A stretch of 64,000 nt of DNA from Apostichopus japonicus (lineage: Eukaryota > Echinodermata > Holothuroidea > Aspidochirotida > Stichopodidae). Position 1 is the first letter of the stretch. Each line of letters starts with the position of its first letter. Shown in pieces: positions 11,783 to 23,700 of the stretch. Both the position numbers and the translations under genes were made by a program. Below the pieces are notes generated by a model. It made no database searches. It worked only from the letters and a program-made list of their open reading frames with translations, and was not told the origin of the DNA. Location of the stretch: assembly GCF_037975245.1 (NCBI RefSeq), contig NC_092580.1, forward strand, positions 4,626,501 to 4,690,500, in the 5' to 3' direction.

Positions 11783-12500
11783 AGAATAAGTGTCGCTTAT
11801 CGGAAAATATGCCTTAAACAAACGGGGTGGGTGGGGGAGGGCCGGAGGGGGGGGGGGTTGAGGACATTCTAAGATGAATGTGTACGTAAGGTTAGCAGAA
11901 TACTTTTAAAATGACACCAAGGATACTAAATTTTCTTTCGACGTTCTTAAAAATGATGTTCTTTAAGAGACACCGTAGAAACATTGCTCGGCATGGTTTA
12001 CTGCAATCTCGCAAGTGGGACACCAAAATCCGCACTTAATGGACCTAATGTTATAGCCGTACATTGACCTTGAACAGAGGGGCCTACCGTGCAAATGTAC
12101 GGAAAATTCATCCCTTTATAACTCAGCGAGACAATTCCACTGGAAACAAAAATTCGATTCAAAAGTACTTAGATCTGGTCATTTTAACAATCATATTAAA
12201 AGATATGTATGAAAAGCAGATTAAACACATGATGAAAACTCACATTTGGACCGAAAAACGATGTCACTACGGATGCCGTCTAGTGACATTTTCAATTGTT
12301 TTGTGTAGTAGGTACTGTAGCTCTTTCGTGGCTCCCATGCATTAGATTAATGAAGGACAGAGATCATCGCGTTTGTATCACCTGCATTAGAGTGCAAGAG
12401 AAGCGGTAAATATGTGGTTCAGGAATGGTGGGGCAAGGGGGTGGGCAAGCCGGGGAGCCGTGAGGGGGGGGGGGTCAATGACGATGTAATCATGGGGACC
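11783..12500 (+). repeat. right copy of the ~700-bp direct duplication
   Basis: This is the second copy of the sequence at 10388-11079, offset by about 1.4 kb. It is slightly longer because of a G-rich expansion near 11825-11860 and another near 12465. Its version of the small open frame (12064-12345) is longer than the first because a stop codon has changed, which argues against conserved coding. Confidence 0.8.
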
Positions 12501-15500
12501 TGATAATTCGTTGGCAGACAGGTTTCATTTGTTGACATTGATTCTGTTGCAGCCAGTTTATTTTGAATATTTCGTCTAAAATTACTGTATGTAAATAATT
12601 CTATAAGGCCTATGAGGGTAACCTTTTTGACATTTGACTCCTTTTTGATCGTTTAACCGATGTTAGAACACTCTTTGCCCTTTGAAACTAACTTTGACTG
12701 ATTCGAATCGTGATTTTCCCCTAATTCCGGTCATGTTTTTAAAATATCAGTTAATAATTAACTTGAACAAGGTGTTTACAATTAAAAAAACAATATTAAA
12801 AAGAATGGTTTGTCATATTATCAGCCAATTTGCAAGAGTTGTTACAACTATTATGCAGTTAAATGACTCATTGCAACATGTATGTTGCCTCCAATTACCA
12901 CTTCTGCTTAACAACATTCATAATATTCATGCTAGCTTTTTTGGGGTGAAATATACCCATAACCATAGTGCTTAATGCCACATGAGAGTGGCTTCAAAGC
13001 AGTGCCAGATTAACCTAATAGCAACAGTAGTATATGCTATACAGGACCCGCATTTATTTCAAGGACCCCGCCCCTAAATGCTTGCAAGCTATCAATTTCC
13101 GATTCAGTGACTCTTGCTCTATGGTACTATACTTTTATGAACGACTGGTCGTTTACGGTGAGCGATTTTAGCCGTGTGATATACTTTCAACATACAGAAT
13201 GCTGTATTTTTGTGTATGCCAATTTATTGCATTTTGACCCATCTTTTAGCACTATCGCAGTGCTGTGACTCATTTAGACTTGTTTCTACCGATTTTAGGG
13301 GATAAAGGGGGATGACCCCATGTAATTACCCTGAAAACACTGGTTTGACCCACCTTTGAGTGCTCCCCGCCCCCCCCCTTTTTCAACATATATGTTTACC
13401 TTATTAATGTACATTGACCCATCACTTTTCTTGTAAACTGACCCACCTAAAAAGGCATTTGGGCTAAATCAGTAAAAACCAACAAGACCCAGAGCTATAT
13501 CATGCCATATAGTAGGTTGTTTAACCTAGATGTCAGCATACCATACCCAAGAGTTTAATTTATTTTGATTGTAGGCATGCAGGATTTGACCTCTTCCAAG
13601 TATCACCTTTAGAAAAGTTACTTAACCTTTAGGGTGATTTGAACCATTCGAGGCTAAATTTTCAAAAAATGTAGTTTTTGGACCCATTTCGATCATTGTA
13701 ATCTACCCTCATTATGGTTTGGAGCCCCTGTAGAATATATTGTACCAATTATTAAATAGCATTGGCTCTATTTTATTACCCATTACTGCGGGTGGTATAA
13801 CCCATTCTAATTATCTATCACCTATTTTTTTTTAGCACAAGAATATCACTCAGGCTGCCATTTACTTGTGTGCCTAGCATTTTTAAAGTTAAGACTTAGA
13901 ATTTATGACATTAATTTACAATCTATATTTGTGTACCGCTTTCTAAGCCATACTGTGACCCATAATTCCAACACCTATTGTTCAACCATTTTTATGGACA
14001 TTTTTTGTTTAATCAATTTATCCTACAAATCTAGGAACAACAAATGAGATAGAACACTTTCGATATATATGATAGCATATACTTTATATTCGCAACAAAG
14101 TGGAACAAAATATCACCTTTATTGGTTTGACTTGATACAAAAAAGAAAAGCAAAGTTTTTTTTAAGATGAAACTTACAAATGATTCACATGTTTTACAAT
14201 TTCATGTGTACTTTAACACCTTGAATACATAAGGTATGAATGATAATGATTAAATGCTTTCAACAAAAATCCAAAACTTAACTGAATCCCAAATAGTTTG
14301 TGATTTTAGCACGTTATTACTTAATTACACACAAATTTCACATGATATGAAGGCACCTAGTGTATGTCGTTGAAAAGCAAATGAATTTTACTGATTACAA
14401 AGACTTAGAAATAAGCAAGAAAAACAAAAAACAAAGGCATTCTCTGGTGTACATAAATTCAGAGAGAGAGAGAGAAAGAGGAAGAGTTAAGGAAAACCTG
14501 TTGATCAAAAAACAAACAAATGGAAGAAAAGAAAAAAGACCTTTCATACAAAACACTTATATTGAATATCCAAATTACATGTTAGGATACACAAGCCTAG
14601 CTTTACAAAATATTTAAAGAAATTTACTTTTACTTGGCAATGGAGTCATGTGTAAGAAATATACCACTTACCACCAAACTTGTTTTAATTTTTTGTCCCT
14701 TCTAAAATGAAATAAAATATATCGGTTGTACTATTTGTTCGAAGAAGGGAACCCATTGGAAAACTTTGAATATTTACAACCAGGACAGTTCCACATAGCC
14801 CGCTTCCTTGTCTCAATAAATTTACATGGTTTATTACTTGTTAGTTTTTCTATTTCTTTTTTTACGAGGCCATTTGTTACAAAGCCAAAAATATTTTAAA
14901 ACATGGCCTATTATCTCAAGGTAGACATTTAATACAATAACAACAGTTTCCCTTTATAAGAACATTGTTATTCATATTAACATATTCATGTTTACATTTT
15001 TAATATGGGGAAAACAACCACATTTGTTTTGATATTTTGTTTGTATTTTGCAAAGCACCAGACAAGATTTCTTTTTATTTCCTTTTTTCACCACACCATT
15101 AATATATACCGTTGCAAAATGAATCCTTATACTTAAAGTTAAAAATGCAAAATTTTTAATATCAAAAATGATCATATTAGCATTATAGTAATGAACTTAT
15201 TGAAAGTTGATTCAATATTTACAATAAAGTTCTACGAGCCAAATTACAAAAAAAAAAAGAAGATAAATGAAGCTTCATTATAATGTACAGAACAAGTTAG
15301 CATTATTTCCATATATCAATATATTTTCATGGCTGACAGACAAAGATGAACCGAATTTTCATGATGCAAACAGGTATTAATTGACAAAACTTGATAAAAC
15401 TGGAGTAAAAAGTTGTTATTGAAATTGCACCATAAATAACTGAAAGCTTTTAATTGCATTTACATCGATAGAAACGATACATGTGTCTCAACAAAACACT

Positions 15501-16071
15501 GTTTGCGATGAAACACTTAACTCCATAATAGTCTATTTTGCATGTTGCAATGTTTAAACCACACATTGGTAATAGGTCTGCAATGGGTAACCACACATTG
15601 TGGGGGGGGGGGGAGGGGGCTATTAGAATCTAGTGAGTAGTTGAGGCCACTAGACAGAGAGGCTGCTAGATACAAACAGTAACATCTTGACAACTGATAG
15701 TTTTGGCTGTTTGCCTAGAGTTGTTTTATGTATTACACACACATAATAGCTAGAGATAGCAAGGACACTTGTTATTCAAGAGGGTGGTGAAAGATGCAAT
15801 CAAGGCATATCTTCCTACAGTGGCAGTAAAAATTTATAGTTTTGGCAAAGTTTTGCAGTTTTGTGATTTTGAGGTACAACAGAAAGGCTATAAATTATTG
15901 ACAAATTCAGGGCAGTGAACAAATTAGCACACTAAAAGAGCTTTTGTTTCTTAGAGAAATAAAATTTGTTGCAATAAACTCATTACCAACTGGAAAAGGA
16001 ATAGCAGCACGCAAGCATCATTTTCTGTTTGGTTTGGGATCAAATAACTGGTCAAGCATGATAACATATAG
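12501..16071. other. AT-rich DNA with no recognised gene
   Basis: No frame here resembles a known protein. A run of GA dinucleotides at about 14460-14480 and a poly(G) run at 15600-15618 are the only simple repeats that stand out. Part of it could be very distal plexin 3' UTR or unannotated repeat. Confidence 0.5.
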
Positions 16072-16406
16072 CACTTTACATAGGGATCAAACATTAAAGC
16101 ATGGTGTGACAATCAAATACCTTGACACTTTACATAGGGATCAACCATTAAAGCATGGTTTGACAATCAAACACCTGGACACTTTACATAGGGATCAAAC
16201 ATTGAAGCATGTCGTGACAATCAAATACCTGGACACTTTACATAGGGATCAAACATTAAAGCATGGTGTGACAATCAAATACCTGGACACTTTACATAGG
16301 GATCAATTATTAAAGCATGGTGTGACAATCAAATACCTGGACACTTTACATAGGGATCAAACATTAAAGCATGGTGTGACAATCAAATACCTGGACACTT
16401 TACATT
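16072..16406 (+). repeat. 54-bp tandem repeat, about 6.2 copies
   Basis: The unit begins CACTTTACATAGGGATCAAA and repeats every 54 bases with only a few substitutions, so it is young or homogenised. Because 54 is a multiple of three, a + strand frame (15944-16435, 163 codons) stays open through it and reads as an 18-residue periodic peptide. No start context, splice site or homology supports translation, so I treat it as a minisatellite. Confidence 0.9.
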
Positions 16407-16559
16407 GGTGCCATAGTACAACACTTGACGACTGAATCAAATATTTGTCCTTTCTTCATGGAAAAGTTAAAAAATTACAAATACTTTATATTGTTCCTAT
16501 TAAATACAAATGGATATCATGAATGACCATACGAACGGCAGTAGAATTTAGAAGCATGA

Positions 16560-16675
16560 TTGTATATGGGTAATATATGCTATGGGATGGTATATGCTAT
16601 TGGATACTACAGTAAATATGCTATGGGACACTATGGGATACTATATGCTATGGGATACTATATGCTATGATTATA
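16560..16675 (+). repeat. imperfect TATGCTATGGGATAC tandem repeat
   Basis: The phrases TATGCTATGGGATAC, TATGCTATTGGATAC and CTATGGGACAC recur about six times over roughly 115 bases. The array is short and degenerate, close to the 54-bp repeat. Confidence 0.7.
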
Positions 16676-16888
16676 TGTCTTTTTTCTATTATCAAAACTA
16701 AAAATTGGCAGTCTAATACAGAGTGGCTATATCACAGTGTTCACTTGAGGAATTATCAGAACTAACATTACTTAAGATTTCCTTGTAAACCTTGGAGACT
16801 TATCAAAATGCATATCTCTATTAAAGATCTGTCACCCACTAATGGGTACTTTCTGTATGATACACGGCCCTTGTAACAACAACCTGCT

Positions 16889-16894
16889 TTTATT
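16889..16894 (-). terminator. PLXN: first AATAAA downstream of the plexin stop codon
   Basis: Reading the minus strand from the stop at 17625, this is the first canonical AATAAA, about 730 bases downstream. The intervening 16895-17624 would then be 3' UTR. Use of this signal is inferred from position only. Confidence 0.35.
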
Positions 16895-17624
16895 ATCCAA
16901 CTACTGTTTAACTAAATGCTTTCCAAACCTTCTGGTAACTTTCAACTTGACCACCTTAGCCGCAGATTGTAAATTGAAACATGCAGGGGCTAGAGAGTGT
17001 CCAATTTTTGTACAGGCTGTCCATATAATTTGGCAAAATTCCTGTGGCCTCTAGATTGGGAATCATAAAAAGTGAAAAATAAAAAAGACGAGAATTCAAA
17101 TAGTTGATATAAGGTGGTGGTGTTGTAGCACCTATGTCTGTTTGCACAAATTCAGACCATACATTTTCCACGAATTTCTCTTAGCAATCCACAAGCTCAA
17201 TTTTGTAAAATGTTAGGTGGTGATTAACCACATACCGTAAAGTGTTAGTTATTGATGGCTCTGTAACTGATCGATCGGACGCATTTCCATATTAAGACAT
17301 GCTCTATTGAATTAATGTAATACGTTGGTCCATCCAATAACTTCAGTGTGGGAAATAGAACGAAATAAGAACAAAAGTTATTATCAGTGAGAATTCCATC
17401 ATTAGTTGTTGATGGGATCACTGTTGGGTTGATCATTTCTGCTTCCAGCCTCCGATAAGCTCCACGAAAGTTCAGTAATTAACAGCTCTGTCTCCAATTC
17501 GAGTAATATTTCGTCATTATTTCCAACACCTGTTGGCGATCCCTGACAATGTGCAGGGAACACTGACACCAACATTCTGTCATCTGTTTCCACGATCCGA
17601 TGGAATGATGGCGGATCAGCTTCA
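16895..17624 (-). other. PLXN: probable plexin 3' untranslated region
   Basis: This sequence follows directly after the TGA in the terminal exon. It has no further plexin similarity. An 86-codon frame that starts inside the terminal exon in another frame and runs into this region is considered incidental. Confidence 0.5.
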
Positions 17625-17747
17625 TCAAAGTTCCGTAATTTGTTGATGATCCATTCTATCATTGTTCATCAAATCTTCTAGATTTGCAAACTTTTCTCTC
17701 AAGTTGTTATTCTGGGCAAATTCATCATCATATAGTGCTTCCAGAAT
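17625..17747 (-). CDS. PLXN: plexin exon 25 (last): C-terminal tail and PDZ ligand
   Basis: The acceptor is CACAG before 17747, phase 0. It encodes 40 residues starting [10 protein letters not shown], the C-terminal helix that closes the GAP fold, followed by a variable tail and the terminal ITEL, then TGA at 17625-17627. ITEL fits the class I PDZ pattern (S/T at -2, hydrophobic at 0), known in vertebrate B plexins where it recruits PDZ-RhoGEF and LARG. Confidence 0.92.
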   Translation of the reverse strand: MLEALYDDEFAQNNNLREKFANLEDLMNNDRMDHQQITEL

Positions 17748-20700
17748 CTGTGGATGGATAGAGTATATAAAGTCAGTATTTAACAGCATTGCGATACAAT
17801 AGACAGACAGACACACAAGCTATTACAAGCAGTGATTTGACCAGAAAATGCAACATTGAACAAGCTTTCTGCTAGACTGACAAGTTTACCATATAAGTTA
17901 ACAAATTCAAGGCCCATTAAAATTTCATGCCCTGAGCGATAAAAATTTCAATGATGGCAGACATTAATTTCAAACCCATTGAGTGGAAAACTAAGAGACA
18001 AACTAGATACATTGGCTGGCAAATAAATCCTGAAACCTATGACTGTATAATTTTACACTATTTGTAAACAACACACAAAGAGATACTGTAGCGATGCCAT
18101 GCATGCAAAGTGCCAAAACCTTCGCTTTAATTGAATTCCAGGTTAAAAGAAAACGACCTTTGAAACTAACAATCCCATCTGCTTTCTGTTGTTTTGTTTT
18201 GTATTCTTTTTTTTCTTGTTTCTTGCATAAACACGGCAAAGTTGTTATTTCCAGAGCATACCAGAAACTTGCAATTTCATGCACAGCCAATCTTGAAATG
18301 ATAAATATTCGGCTACAAAGCCTTGATGGGTAGGGGATTATATTGGGTTTGTTTCTAAACCCATTTCAAATGACTAATTGGTCAATGACTGCAGGATGAT
18401 AACTGGCCAAGACTAGAAACTCCTCCCCCCCCCACCAAAAAAAAATCCTCCCAGATTCCTTTCCTTTGATTACCCCTATTGCCACTACTTCCTTTACCCA
18501 TTCAACAACAACCACAACAACATTCAGAAAACAAAATTTGGAAGTATCGGAAAGGTACCCTACCTGATCCCTATATTTCTGTGCATAGCCCAAGTATAAT
18601 TTGTTCAGTGCTGAATAACTATGGAAGTCGTATTGGTGGGCGTTGGAATGCTCGGTTAGTAGCGCATTCATGTCCTGGTCGCTGACTTGCGGCAGGTTTT
18701 GTATGTCTCTGTAGTAACGGTTCACCCAGTCTTTATAGTTAGGGATGTCCTTAGCATACAGCAGTTTGCTGCAGGGGGAGTCCCTGGTCAGTGGGTGGTC
18801 AGAGTAAGAGCAGGCGTCCATTAGACATTGGCCGACGATGGACAGGCAAGCATCCACAGTGTCTGATTTATGGATGTCCAGGATGAGGTTTGGATTCTTG
18901 ATTAGATTGACCCAGAACCTTAATGGAAGACTGGAATGAGAATATAAGAGATATAAAAGATTGTTTTCTTTAAGCAAAATACTCTATGGTAAAAAATTTG
19001 CTTAATGTCGTGATCTGCTGACAAAACATTTCATGTAGAGGGTACAAATTGGTGCTTACTGTATGACGAGAATATGATAATGTCGTTAGACACACGCTAA
19101 GACGTTTAATAAGTAAAACAGGTTGGTAAACTTATTAAAGGAGTGCTTGCACAAGAAGAGTGCTAACTTTCCCACTATTTCAAATTATTTTGATGAAAAT
19201 TGTTTTCCCATTGCCCCGCCACTCCCAAGCCCTTTCCTTTGTTCCGATGTCCCCCCCCCCTTGCTATCTAAACATAACGTTATAACAACCAATTACAATA
19301 TTTGATGCACAAGTCCCAACGATGTCCAAAAAGCGCATTTGCAGTGATATCATTCAGTAAAGCAATGTATTGGTCCCCCCATTGATTGGGACTTAACAAC
19401 TATTACTTTTCAGTTATTATTATTAGAATGCCAAAATGTAATGGAAAAAAAAATACCTATTGCTTTTCCAGGAATGCACTACATCAGGGTCTGTAATGCC
19501 ATGGTGGGCTGCATAGTCATCAAATATATCAAAGAGATATTTGATTGCCAGGGGCAACGTATTTCCTCGATGATTTACACTGAATATGGTCTCAAACAAA
19601 TTATCGACATAGTTTTGTATGGTACCCTGTAAAATGAGAGAGCGGGGGAAAAAAATTGGTTACCAATGAGGGTGCCCATATTTGCGGATAGATGCAATAA
19701 AACAATACACCATCTCTTCCTCCTCTTACCTCTGAAAAATAAGGAGGGGCTTGCAGTAAACAAATTCTGATCAAAAATGTGTATCTTGGTTTATGTTATT
19801 GTCTTCATTTTCTCTGAGGATTAGCATGAGATGCTTAATATGATAACAATATTAATACAGACTGAAATGTCTGCTAGGCTTGCAGGCCAGCTGGCCCCTT
19901 CAAGCATGAAATGTTTGGAGTATTGGGGGTGGGGGGGGGGTGAGAGGAGAAACAGTCGATGGATGGAGAAGGGTGTGGGTGTGATCCTGGCACATGTTGA
20001 GGAATATGGTATGGAATGAAATGTGGGGTGGGGGGGGGAGGTGTTACAACCATGGAAGGTTGGCGTAGAGCATGTTCAATGCACCATGGCATGGGCTTTG
20101 CGCATGGTGTAGGAGGTGTCATATCACTGCATAGAAGCAATGGAATACTGACATGGAACAGACAAGTGTAGAACCAGTAGAAGGAGCAGTGTGAAAAGGG
20201 TAGAACAGACATGGCACAGGGCAGGGAAAGTGGTATTTACCTTCATTGTCAGGAGTCTAGGTAGATATACTTCGGCCATCATCCTGTTACCGGGGCCCTT
20301 GCCCTTCTCTTCCATTTCGGAGGGCTTCACCAGATGCCAATATTTCACTCCATTCTCATTTTCGTAGCTTAACATCGGCGATGTGACTCTACTAGGGCTG
20401 GATGTGCTTGAAATTGTAGCTATGCGATACAAACGAAGAGTGAAATATGAAACGAGAACCCAAACAAGAAAATGTGAGTACAAAACGTATCCAATTAATC
20501 GTTTCAAAAAACATCCTACATGTACTTTTAAAATCTGAGTTTACCCAAGATGACGCTGCAACAACACCTAGATCAATAATTTTTTTTTTTTGGTAGACAT
20601 ACCGTATCTTCCAGACGTTGAGGTGTAAACCCCCGAGTTGTATCCCTGCCTCGGTTCCAGAGAGAGTGTGTCTCCGTCTTGAATCTAACAGGGGGAGGAG

Positions 20701-23700
20701 ATATGACACTGTTAGGGCCAATGAAATGCTCCCACATTATAAGTAGCTTCATGCCAACAGTTAAAAAAAACCCTGTAAAGGTGGCAGGGATAGGCACAGG
20801 CTCCCCTACATTGATGGATGGTAGGAAAATGTAGGAGGAATGGGTAACATATTGGTATGAGGATGTACACAGAGGATTTTCAAGGGGTCTTTGGTGGCAG
20901 ATAAGTCAGTGCTTGTGGTTTACCCCCACAATGTCACACATTACAAGAAAGCTAGGACAAAACCCTATCGATTTCACTAGTCAAAAAGTCGCCAAACATT
21001 GCCTTAACAGACAAAACTCACAAAAAGGTGGTCAAATATTTCAAGGAATTTGTTATTTACATTTCTCTGCAATTCCCTCACATAGCTATCATCTTTAATA
21101 AAGCCATAACATTTTTTGGGCAATAAGTCTTTTTAAGAAATTAACCTGTCCTTCGCCATTGACAAACCTTCTCGTTACTTACTCCATAATGTCTCAATGT
21201 ATTAATCCTTTTATATTCAGAATCCATTTCAGACGTGCTGTCTTCATCCTGGAGGGTTCTAAATCCAGACACACCACAATTCAAAACTGGAATAGAAAAG
21301 GTAAAAAAAAATTAAAATTTATCAAGTGAAATCAAACTGCTCTCTCTATCTCTGCAGACTGCTCTGCTAGCTAGACACTTGCATTGAATATAAACTCCAC
21401 CAAGAAACTAGTGCAAATGTTCCCATGTGTAAAATAGAAGTTTCTTTAGGAGAATAAACTTCTGCTTGCCACCACTACCACCAATGGTACAACCTAGCTG
21501 TCAATTTAATATGAGCAAACAATATACTCCACCCTGAGGCTATTGCCAAGTTTTTTTATTTTTATGTTGCACTATTATTCAGACATACAGTATGAAGTTA
21601 CTTTGTCCACAGCAATTGAATCCTCATGGTGCAATGTAATTAAGTAAACAGAACAAGCTATGCTGGGTTGCTTCTCACTGATACCTGTTAACAGTGGCAA
21701 TGGTCCAGTCAATATAAAATGCAAAGTTAATCAAGAGAACAAAAGCAGTTGAAATTGACTAACCCAAATCTAAATCTTCCTTGGGTGGTCTGTGAATGTA
21801 CGGAGTGGTCTGATAGAGGGCGTCTAATATTTTCTCTCGGACCTGTGAGATGGTGTCGCAGTTTAAAACTTTGACTTGAATCGACTCCATATTCTTGTCC
21901 AGTCCTTTTGCATAGATGGACTATGGGAAAGAAAAGAGTGGAAAGGGATTTTCAATAAATATGAAGGAAAATTTGAAATTCTATACTTTAACAAGTAAAT
22001 GAGATACAAGTGATAGTAGTGTCTGAGCAACTACACGGTCAGATCTGAGTGCTTAATCGTTAGTTACCTGCTCGTTAACCTCCCATTTTGCAAAAACATT
22101 TAGGATTGGGACTTAACAGTACTATAACAATAACTATTTAATTGATGAAAATTTGCTGAGCTACCTCAAAAAGCTGTTTCAAAATCACCCCAAGAAACAA
22201 AAAAGAGTGAGAAGGCATTTGAACTTGAAATATTATTCGGTGAAAAGAAACAAGGCACTCAAGGGTATCCCCAATCAACTAACTTGAAAAAATATGAATC
22301 TAGCATTTCATAAATATTCTCAATGATTTACGCAGTTGTTTCTGAGAGGCCGACTGAATATTTTCTACACCGATTGATCACTGTCGTAGACTTTTGCAAA
22401 CGGTTACTTACTAATGGTTGATAGTCTATCTGTTGTCTTATAATCTTGAGTTCACTGAGTCCATAACGACCTTCTCCTGTGATGGTATCCACAGGTCCCT
22501 TCTCAACTTGCTGCTTGATGGCATAGAAGAGAGTGAAGAGGGGCTCCCCAGCGGACTCTTTCAGGAACGTGTAGAGGAGGAACGACAGCCAATTACTGAC
22601 CATCTTCTCCACTACGGATTCGTTCCTTTGAATGGGAGAGAAACAGGAAGGGAATTCACGAGAGAGAAACACTACCTTAGCGGAGGGAACGATGGAAACG
22701 GGCAGAAGATAAACCTTTTATAAATTGATGTTAATATTTCCATCGCTGGCGACATTACTCTCTCATTCTCCCTACCATCTATGAGCATATTAATCTCATG
22801 TTGTTTTCAGAATATCCTACCTCCTCATAAGGAGCATAAGATCTCTCTTCTCATACATTATAATGATACTTGTATATTTTGTATAATTACCTCCTCATGA
22901 GTAGTTTAGCCCGATTTGACTCGACGTGTTTCTCTATCAATTTCCCCAGGAGGACCTTGATGACAGAGGTACAGTAGTCCATCTTGCTCTGCAATATCAC
23001 CATCAGTAGAGACGCCACGCTGGTCTTGTCCTGCATCATGAAGGTCGGTTGCTCCTCCAGGGTTTGGATGAAGAGAAAGAGGAACGTTCTATTATTGATC
23101 AGCTGATCAAACTCCTTCAGCGCTGTCTTTATTTGTAGAGCCTGTTCGTCTGGTAGCTGCTGAGAACAAAAAATTAATAAAGAAGACATTCTAAGAAACA
23201 AGTCAGATTTATGAGAAGAAGAAACATTTCCATATTAGCAATATCTTAAGCTTACGAAATACAAAGAAGTAAAAGTATCAGATAACATATAAGAGAAACA
23301 AAATAAATAAAAGCTGAACACGTTGGTACTTCCTTTCTGACCCACACTGACTCACACTGACTGCCCAATTGTACACTATGACTGAATGACTGGGAGACTT
23401 TGGCACACTGTTAAATACCCATCTGCTAACACATTGGCAAACATATAAAACCGAGACACAAGCTGACGACACACTGACGACACACTGATTGACAACACAC
23501 TGACTTCAAACTGATTGGCCAACTGCCTGACGACCCACAAATGACACACTACACACCGACTTGAAACTGCCTGACGACCAACATAAGGGCACTGCAGACC
23601 CACAGACTGACACAAAATGACCAACTAAAGACACACTGCAGACAAACGGACAGACACTGTGTAACTAAACCATATTCCTACTGACACACTGACTTCCAAC

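Noticed and set aside
17402-17662. 86-codon minus-strand frame overlapping the plexin stop in another frame.
   Set aside because: The terminal plexin exon is well supported in its own frame, and this frame has no recognisable domain or independent start evidence.
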